From the NCBI GenBank assembly GCA_039707655.1, contig CM077670.1:145556001-145620000 (forward strand): a stretch of DNA of 64,000 nucleotides, read 5' to 3'. Each line of letters starts with the position of its first letter. Positions within the stretch are counted from its first letter, which is position 1. Position numbers and translations under genes: made by a program. The notes under the pieces were generated by a model. The model was not told where the DNA came from. It worked only from the letters and a program-made list of their open reading frames with translations, and did no database searches. The DNA comes from Elymus sibiricus (Eukaryota; Streptophyta; Magnoliopsida; Poales; Poaceae). Below, one piece after another: positions 56,858 through 64,000 of the stretch.

Positions 56858-57753
56858 GGCTAGGTTGCCGGGCTGCCCGGCAACCTATTTTGTACAAGTT
56901 TGCCGTCAAGGCATGTAAACCTTTGTACAAAGCCGGGCGCAGATCCTGTGCACAATAAATAAAACTAAGTGTTTCACAACTATTTGTCCAAATGCATATT
57001 TATTTATGTGTTGCATGTAGTCTTGTGTTACAGTCTTTGCCTTGCATAAGGTGGTTAACGAACTATCAAGGTTCCAGTCTCCTATTTTCTCTTCTTTCTT
57101 TTTCCTAAAGGAAGGAAGGATTCCCCGCGTACAAGCTTCCCGGGGAGAGTGACGGTCATGTATACCAAAGGACGCGTTCAAGATATTGCCCTACGGCAAG
57201 GAGTACAGCAAGGAATGAGCTAAGTTGCAAAACTTTGAAATAAATTCTTTGTTATAGTTATGGCTCTCCGTGACCGATTCTGTCCTTTGCATGAGAAACC
57301 TGCACGCTAAAGAACCTTGCCGTAATCGACTACACTCTTACTTTGCTTCGAGTCCTCTCGGCAACCTAAGTAGCTGCCTTGTGACCGGCAAGCGTGATCT
57401 TGCCGGCAACGGCACTTCCGGCAAGTTACTGAGGACTTGTTCCTCGGGTACTTGCGGTAAGGGTGTGCACACCGGCAAGTCTCCGGTAAGCGTAGGGTAC
57501 GGAAAATCATGCAAAAACATAATGGAATAAGGAGAACGACACGCATACGTCCATTCAAAGTACGAATTACAGCAACTGTTAAGCATTTAGATACAAAAGT
57601 TATCTTCCATGGCCCCACGGGGCTACATTGGTTTTGATACATGATCTAAACAGAGGAGCCTAGGCGGAGCACGGCTCATCTTCAAGGCTCGACTAGGGTA
57701 ATACTATGCGCCTAGTCGGAGTCGTCGCCTTCGCTCTTGATACGCGAGGAGCT
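56858..57753 (+). other. Tat noncoding region between integrase and the antisense ORF
   Basis: No coding frame with motifs. It has repeated GCCGG/CCGGCAAG words (57370-57490), also seen in the LTRs. Confidence 0.55.
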
Positions 57754-58376
57754 TTAGTCGCTCTCACTCTCACTGCTGGAGTCGGTGCCGCTGCTGCTCT
57801 CACTTTCCGTGCAGCATTCGATGCGGCCGCTGTAGACCCCAAAGAACTTCACGAAGAGTGTGGCAGTTCCATCATACCAAAACTGGAGAAGCTGCCCCAG
57901 CCCTAGACCACGGGAGCGGGTGAACGACTTCCACCCCGCGTCAGGAACAGAGAGCCGGCGGCGGAGAACTCTACCGCCACCCAGGAGGGGCTATTGCAGC
58001 AGCCATCCGCCTGTAGCCACAGGCTTGATGGCCTGCTGCTCTCCATCACCCTCGCAAAGGGATCCGAGATCCGGAGCCAACTGCGAAGCCGGCTGTGTAA
58101 CCCCACGACAAACTCATGCGCTACCACCACCGTGTGGGACTCCTGCGCCGCCACCGCCGTGCGAGCTTCCGCCTGAGGAGAAAGGGCAGCCGCCCCGCCA
58201 CGTCCGCCACGCCCGCCTCGTCCACGGGAACCATGCCCTCCGCAGCCGCAGGAGGCGGCTCTGCTGTGGGCATTAGGGCTGGTGCTCACGACGACCACCG
58301 AGGAACGCGTCCAGCCCCTAGAGGGGACCCGAGACGCGGAAGCAGATGTGCGGGCTTGACCTCCACCCCTCGCCAT
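57754..58376 (-). pseudogene. Antisense ORF of the Tat element with a B3-like DNA-binding domain
   Basis: On the minus strand an ATG at 58376 opens MARGGGQARTSASAS. There is a Gly/Arg-rich stretch (CGGHGSRGRGGRGGRGG), a region around SWLRISDPFARVM, then WLQADGCCNSPSWVAVEF and LFLTRG. A one-base loss near 57934-57938 shifts the frame. In the next frame WKSFTRSRGLGLGQLLQF, then DGTATLFVKFFGV and an acidic Ser/Glu tail run to TAA at 57754, about 207 codons in all. The G-W-K-x-F ... L.F ... V..F pattern resembles the C-terminal half of plant B3 domains. Extra antisense ORFs at this position are known in Tat elements. A DNA-binding role is inference. Confidence 0.6.
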
Positions 58377-58480
58377 CGCAGCGGTAAACCTCAAGGAAAG
58401 CAAGAATGAATGAAAGGTTGGAGGAGGAAAATGGCAAAGGTAGAAGATGGGTGGGGAAGATTGCCACTCCCCCCGCCCTC

Positions 58481-58487
58481 TCTTATA
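58481..58487 (-). promoter_or_regulatory. TATA box for the antisense ORF
   Basis: The minus strand reads CGCTATAAGAGAGGGCGG, about 105 bp upstream of the antisense ATG. The 350 bp between it and the 3' LTR would hold the rest of that promoter. Confidence 0.55.
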
Positions 58488-58841
58488 GCGCCCTAGGGGG
58501 ATTACTCTCCCTGCCGCCTCGCCTGCCTTAATGGCGGAAATCGAGGAAGGAGATGCGAGAAGTCAGGAAAAATGAGCAGAGCCCTCCATGTTTTTCCTTT
58601 TTATGGGGAAGGCGCGAGGGCTGGCTCTTTTTCGTCCTACGTGGCTATGCTTTTCAGATGCTCCACCTCCTGCCGCCGTTCCGCTCCACCTTTCCCACGC
58701 GTGCATTTAATGCGCATCGAGGGCGGGTGCGGTAAAATAGAAGATTGTGATAGTTATCCTCTGCCACGTGCCACCTGTGCACTGTTTGGGCCTAGCCAAA
58801 CGACGCCTTGCATGCGTGTGCGGCCCAGGCCCAGGGGCTCC

Positions 58842-59749
58842 TGTCGGTGTACTAAGACATGGGTGCCCTCGTACCCAGACTTGTGCACAGGCAGTTGTAG
58901 CCTCCCTTCCGGCAAGGGCTCGACGGAGGATAACTGCAACCCAAGAATCAACACCAAGACCGTGAAGAAGACCTCAAGGCAGGTCATCGAGAAGTACTAT
59001 TCTAAGTACTGAAGATCGACACTGTTCTTGCCGGGGAGCTTCGCCCCGGCAAGGTGAAGACCAAGGTTATGGTTACCGGCAAGCTTCCTTGCTGGCAAGC
59101 AAGGCCCGGCAAGCTCCGTGTCAGCAGGTTTTGTTCTGTCCCGGTACCAGATTGGCTCGCGGGCTAGGGGTTGAGTTGCCAGGCAGTCAAACATGGCCGG
59201 CCAAGGCACGTGTCACCGCGCCACGCCAAGATTAACTTTAATGACACCCGTCCTTGGGACGTGTCGAGATTACAGGAGGGCGCCAGGACCGGTGGTACAG
59301 ATCTTTTGTCCAAGGCCACGTCTCCCCAACGTAGCACCTAACTGTGCATTAAATGCGTTTGTCTTACCATGTTGGAAGATAAACGTGATGACGGTGCAAG
59401 TCAATCTTCACACTCTATAATGACCATTTTAGCCATTGTGGTAACCCCTTGGCCTATAAAAGGAGGCCCACGGCTACAGGTAGAACGGTCGACACCCAGT
59501 TCAATTACACACGGTAGCTGCATTTTCCCGAGCACCTTGCCAGAAAAACTGCGCTCCCTGTAACTAGAGTTCATGTTCGATCAACCACAGAGCAGGAGTA
59601 GGGTTTTACGCCCATAGCGGCCCGAACCTGGATAAATCCCCTGTGTGTTCTTGCACTTACTGAAAACCTGCTCTTTGTCCCGTGCACGTCCCCTGAGCTG
59701 AATCGCAAAGGGACCCATTCGGTCCCATAGATAGTCGTTTCCCACGACA
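58842..59749 (+). repeat. 3' LTR of the Tat element
   Basis: Starts TGTCGGTGTACTAAGACATG and ends CCCACGACA, followed by the TSD GCGCG. It contains CCTATAAAAGG near 59453. Confidence 0.9.
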
Positions 59750-59754
59750 GCGCG

Positions 59755-61228
59755 ACGCATACGCGACAGGCGTGTTGTAATTGTATCAAATTTTCCCGGG
59801 AGTACTATCAAGAATATTCTACTTGAGATTAGGGAAAGTCGTAATATAAACAAATGTCAAAGCAAAGACACTTCTCGTTTGTTCTAGATTATTCTTTAGT
59901 TTTATTCTCCAACTATTTCTATTCAGAGAATCGACATTCATTTTTGTTGTAGAATATCATTTAAATTGCAGAATATGCACAAAATACAACCAATTCTCAT
60001 TTGGTCTAGACTCGTCTTCTAGGATTTTATCTTGCAAAGCAATTGGCATGTGTGTATTTTTTTATATGTTTTGGTTTAAACACATCAGAACATCTTCCTA
60101 GAGTCCACTACCATATATTCATCAAAAAAATTGTAGTCATAATTTGATTTTTAATGTAATGAACATTGATAATTAAACCTATATCTTATATTTCTTTTTT
60201 GTTCCAAGAAAACTTCTGGTCCATTTATCATCTGCGAAGGTAACACCATATGTGAAAATTATATCAAGGTTCGTAGATCACCTTGTGACGACTACAAGCA
60301 TTCTGTGAGCCGAAGGTGCGCCACCATCATCACACCTCCCTCATCGGCGTCGGGCAAACATTGTTGTAGCACATAGTCGGGAAGTCGTTGTGCTAAGGCC
60401 CCGTAGGACCAACACACATGACCAACGCACAAGGACAACAACCGTCATCGATGAAGAGAAGCGTAGATCAGAAGGATCCAATCTGCACACACACATACGC
60501 GGATGAACGAAGATCTGATCCAAGCGGATCCATCAAATATAAACGCCGACTGAATCCCACGAGAAGTGTGGGATGCCGCATCCGTCCAGAGACCTGTGGA
60601 GACTAGTACGCGGACACTAATTTGGGAGCCGAACTCCAAAGCTAGCCGTAAATGTCCCGTTACACTTTGTACGAAATTTAACGAAAGTGAACCAATTTGA
60701 TGCAAATTTAAACAAACCGGACGGTGTTCATTGAAACTTGGATATTTTTACATAAAACCGGACCATATTTCGTCCGGTTAGCGAAAACCCCTAAAAAAGA
60801 CTAACTACCCTATACGTGATGGTGACCTTGTATATATAGTGTATGTAGATTTCCAAATCATGTTTCACACGAATTTGAAAGTTCAAAACGTGTCTTCTAG
60901 ATATGAATTACTGAAGCCATGCATGGTTCCCAATTCAAATATTAGGGCTCTTTGATTCGCAGTATTATGAAAATACATGAATAGAAAAAGTATAGGATTG
61001 GAGTGGCATATCCACTTAAATTCAGAAGGATTAGAAAGGAGTGTTTTATGCCACAGGAAAAATAGTTGGAATTTTAAAATGACATCGAACGCCCCGCAAA
61101 CCCGGAAGCTCCCTTTTGACCGAAGGGCATCTTTCCTGCCTATCTGCTCCATCACGTGTCATAGTGGCGCATGCCTAGAAAGTGCTGCCACCGAGGAGAC
61201 TGCGGGGTTGGTTGTGTCGCCACCGGCT
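59755..61228. other. Intergenic DNA, no gene seen
   Basis: AT-rich. It includes a diverged stretch ACCGGACCATATTTCGTCCGGT (about 60756-60778), a near-palindrome. No coding frame with motifs. It may include the promoter of the F-box remnant. Confidence 0.5.
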
Positions 61229-61231
61229 GAG

Positions 61232-61728
61232 ATGGAGAACGAGCCGGCCAGCAAGCGGAGGCGGGTCAAGCCGGAACCGCAAGAGCCTCCCGCAAGCTTG
61301 GACTTCATCAGCAGCCTCCCCGATGAGATGCTGCTCATCATCATCGCCCTCCTCCTCTTCAAATTTGGCATGCGGAAAACCGTCCTCTCCTGGCGGTGGC
61401 GCCCCTCTGGCGCTGCATCCCCCTCAATCACCTCTACGGCACCGAGCTCGCCGACGGGAATGGCGAATGCATGGACACATTGTCCCAGATCACCGCCACG
61501 CACCCCGGGCCAGCCAGATGCCTTGTCATCGATTGCATCCATTACAACTTCAAGGTCGAAGACAAGTTTGACGAGTGGTTCAGATCTCCCGCCCTAGATC
61601 AGCTCCAGGAGCTCCGTTTCGTAGTTGGACATCAGCGCTCGTTGCCGCTGTCCGTGCTCCACCTCGCGCCCACGCTGCGCCGCGCCAGGTTCATGTCCTG
61701 CTGTTTCCCCGAGATTGATGCCGTGCGC
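61232..61728 (+). pseudogene. F-box/LRR-type gene fragment, frameshifted and cut by a retrotransposon
   Basis: From ATG 61232: MENEPASKRRRVKPEP, a basic nuclear-signal-like stretch, then the F-box LDFISSLPDEMLLIIIALLL ... TVLSWRWRP. A one-base deletion in the C run near 61404 shifts the frame. The next frame continues LWRCIPLNHLY and WFRSPALDQLQELRFVVG, then LPLSVLHLAPTLRRARF, the start of the leucine-rich part usual for FBD/LRR F-box proteins of grasses. The gene is cut after PEIDAV by the LTR at 61729. F-box proteins recruit targets to SCF ubiquitin ligases; this copy lacks most of its substrate-binding region. An earlier in-frame ATG exists at 61081. Confidence 0.8.
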
Positions 61729-63223
61729 TGATACGTCTGCATCGTATATATAATTTTTTATTGTTTCATGCCAATACTCTACAACTTTCACATACTTTTG
61801 GCAACAATTTATATGATTTTCTTGGACTAACATATTGATCTAGTGCCCAGCGCCAGTTCTTGTTTTTTGTTTCACAGAAAATCCATATCAAATGAAGTCC
61901 AAACGTGATAAAAATTTACGGAGATTTATTTTGGAATATATGTGATTTTTGTGAAAAAGAATCAGCGTAAGGGGTCGCCTACAGGCCCCACAAGCTCACA
62001 GGGCGCGCCCCCTACCCCAGGGCGCGCCCCCTGCACTTGTGGCCACCTCGAAGGTCAGTTGGGTGTGTCCTTCTGCTGCAAGGAACCTAATATCCGGATA
62101 AAAATCCCTCAAAATTTCAGCCGAATCGGACTTACGGATCTCTGGGAATATAAGAAATGGTGAAAGGCCAGAAAACAGGAACGCTAAATAGAAGAGAACA
62201 GAGAAAGAGATCCAATCTCGGAGGGGCTCCTGCCCTCCGGGATCCATGGTGGCAATGGACCAGAGGGGAAACCCTCCTCCCATCTAGTGGGAGCCAAGCA
62301 AGAAGAAGGAGAGGGGCTCTCTTCCCCTCTCTTCCGGTGGCGCCAGATTGCCGTCGGGGGAACCATCGTGACGGCGATCTACACCAACAACTTCGCCGTC
62401 GTCACCACCAACTCTCTCCCCCTCTATGCAATGGTGTAACACCTCTTCTCCCTGCTGTAGTCTCTACTTAAACATGGTGCTTCATGGTATATATTATTAC
62501 CCAATGATGTATGGCCATCCTATGATGTTTGAGTAGATTCTTTTTGTCCTATGGGTTAATTGTGGTATGGTGTGATTGATATGAGTTGTATGTTAATATG
62601 GTGCTATCCTATGGTGCCCTCCGTGTCGTGCAAGCATGTGGGATTACTGCTATTGGGTTTTGCAATACGTTCATGATTCGCTTATAGTGGGTGGCGAGAG
62701 TGACAGAAGCTTATTATACCCGAGTAAGGGGGTTGTTGCGTATGGGAGTAAAGGGGACTTGTTACTTAATGCTATGGTTGGGTTTTACCTTAATGATCTT
62801 TAGTAGTTGCGGATGCTTGCTAGAGTTCCAATCATAAGTGCATATGATCCAAGTATGGAAAGTATGTTAGTGTATGCCTCTCCCTCATTGCATATGATAA
62901 GTATCTATCGTGTTATATTCAATTGCCTATGGACAATCTTTCTCTTTGTGTTACAAAAATCACTCTAGTTAAACAAACTAACTTTTATTCTCTAGCAAAG
63001 TACTCCTAGTTTATTCTTGCAAAGTAGTTCTAGCATTACACGTACAAAGTACTTCTAGTTTCATACTTGTTCTAGGTAAGGCAAACATTAAGTGTGCGTA
63101 GAGTTCTATCGGTGGTCGATAGAACTTGAAGAGAATATAAAATCTACCTTTAGCTCCTCGTTGGGTTTGACACTCTTTTTATAAAAAAAGCTACAGTTGA
63201 TCCCCTACACTAGTGGGTTATCA
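61729..63223 (+). repeat. 5' LTR of the right-hand Athila element, 1,495 bp
   Basis: Ends TACACTAGTGGGTTATCA at 63223. Near 61998-62035 the GC-rich word CAGGGCGCGCCCCCT is directly repeated, the counterpart of the hairpin in the left Athila LTR. AGAGTGACAGAAGCTTATTA (about 62697) aligns with the left Athila LTR, showing they are related families. Confidence 0.85.
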
Positions 63224-63234
63224 AGACCTTTTTC

Positions 63235-63253
63235 TAACGCCGTTGCCAGGGAG
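63235..63253 (+). other. Primer binding site, tRNA-Asp type, mutated
   Basis: TAACGCCGTTGCCAGGGAG, 11 bases after the LTR end, matches the TGGCGCCGTTGCCGGGGAG form with three changes. Confidence 0.75.
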
Positions 63254-63343
63254 CAATAGCGTGGGGTGAATATTCTCATGTGCGCTTGTTGGCTTTATCT
63301 CCAAGTAGTTTTTATTTTGTGCTCTTGTTTTCTATCTTTAGTT

Positions 63344-64000
63344 ATGGGTAGGAAACGCAAAACACTAAAAAAAATAGTTGTACTCGCTAAACCAGTGGTT
63401 GAGGAACCACCCAACATCTACCGTTTTGCTGAAGCTTTTTACTTGGATCATCTTCGATCCATCTGTGCTCGTGCTGAAAACCCAACTAGCTTAGTTGAGG
63501 GAAAATCATTAGATGAGCATGCTTATTTTGTGCGACATCGCTTGTCTCAAAAAGGGAAACTTTTATGGCATCAAATTAATTGTTTGCATTGCTATGCTTG
63601 GAATTTATGCGAAATACATGATTTTACTTGTTGTTATTAGGACCCTAAAAAACACCTTCCCTACCAATGTGACTTTAGTGGTATTGAAGTCTTATCTTCT
63701 TATGCCAAGGGTGTTTATAGTTACTATGATATTGACCAAATTGAAGAATTTGTTGCTTTTAAGGGTGCATATGAAATTGCTTCTTTGATTGAAAATCATG
63801 ATGCTATTCTTTACATATCTAAAATTTTTGCCATACTTAAATATTGCTATGAAAACTATGCTTCTAATGCTTATGTTAAAGAATTTATTGAGAGAATGTC
63901 TGCTGCCTTGGAAGAGACTAATATTTTGCAGGAATCTATGGAAGAACAAATTGCTGAAACTGTGAGCTCATTAGATGAAAAAGATGAGGAGGAGAGCGAA
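63344..64000 (+). pseudogene. Athila leader ORF (upstream of gag), one in-frame TAG, runs off the window
   Basis: ATG 63344 begins MGRKRKTLKKIVVLAKPVVE. The frame stays open for about 219 codons to the window end apart from a single TAG at 63638-63640, after which it continues DPKKHLPYQCDFSG ... MEEQIAETVSSLDEKDEEE. It is Lys-rich at the start and acidic near the window end. I do not recognise a domain. It occupies the place where some Triticeae Athila elements have an additional ORF before gag. Confidence 0.6.

Larger units (their letters stand above)
49430..59749 (+). mobile_element. Tat-lineage Gypsy retrotransposon, structurally complete, 10,320 bp
   Basis: LTRs at 49430-50356 and 58842-59749 (TGTCAGTGTACTAAGACATG ... 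CCCACGACA), with a perfect TSD GCGCG (49425-49429, 59750-59754). Order: PBS, gag, protease, RT with RNase H, a second archaeal-type RNase H, integrase, then an antisense ORF. The extra RNase H and the extra ORF are hallmarks of the Tat group. Coding regions carry several stops, mostly CAG to TAG or CAA to TAA, and one RT frameshift. Confidence 0.95.
61729..64000 (+). mobile_element. Athila-lineage Gypsy element, left end, continuing past the window
   Basis: The LTR starts TGATACGTCTGCATCG, the PBS is of tRNA-Asp type, and a leader ORF follows. It is inserted in the F-box fragment. The right end and TSD are outside the window. Confidence 0.85.

Noticed and set aside
1..64000. tRNA or rRNA genes, CRISPR arrays, bacterial operons or ribosome-binding sites
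   Set aside because: None seen. The sequence is plant nuclear repeat DNA, and the tRNA-like words found are retrotransposon primer binding sites.

Overview
The window is intergenic DNA of a large grass genome. I read it as Triticeae (wheat, Aegilops, barley or rye) because of its Gypsy LTRs of the TGATACGTCTCC...CATCA type, a CACTA element with TTTGCCGTCTGC subterminal repeats, and deep nesting of transposons. Almost every base belongs to a transposable element or its debris. I found no intact host gene, no tRNA or rRNA gene, no CRISPR array and nothing bacterial.

Layout. 1-2624: a Gypsy-type LTR on the minus strand, cut by the window edge and inserted in a Tat-lineage gag-protease fragment (2625-3650). 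3650-12179: a minus-strand Athila-lineage element with partial LTRs, decayed gag-pol, and an uninterrupted extra ORF (5866-6270) that has its own LTR-like promoter. 12180-22817: a 5'-truncated Gypsy LTR (LTR A) split by a 9,272-bp CACTA transposon (13199-22470, TSD ATT). The CACTA carries a transposase derivative without its catalytic core but with an open frame, a broken 8-exon TNPA-like gene, and several simple-sequence and minisatellite arrays. 22818-47351: a non-autonomous LTR retroelement with one very long ORF of unknown function. Three later insertions split it: a full-length LINE (23388-30622, 15-bp TSD), a solo LTR (30962-32602, TSD AGTCC), and a LARD-like element with 4-kb LTRs (32714-41884). 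47352-49429 and 59755-61728: older low-copy DNA, separated by a complete Tat-lineage Gypsy element (49430-59749, TSD GCGCG). That element has an antisense ORF with a B3-like domain and its own TATA box. The low-copy DNA ends in an F-box pseudogene, broken by a frameshift and then by another Athila-lineage element (61729 to the right edge).

How the parts relate. The genes do not form a pathway; they are layers of insertion. The order is readable: the long-ORF retroelement is older than the LINE, the solo LTR and the LARD inside it, and LTR A is older than the CACTA inside it. Solo LTR B (30962-32602) contains the unoccupied version of the CACTA target site, which fixes that boundary to the base. 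Most coding regions carry stops of the C-to-T/G-to-A type expected from cytosine methylation and deamination, so most of this DNA is probably silent. The uninterrupted frames are the short Athila extra ORF and the CACTA-derived 634-codon ORF.
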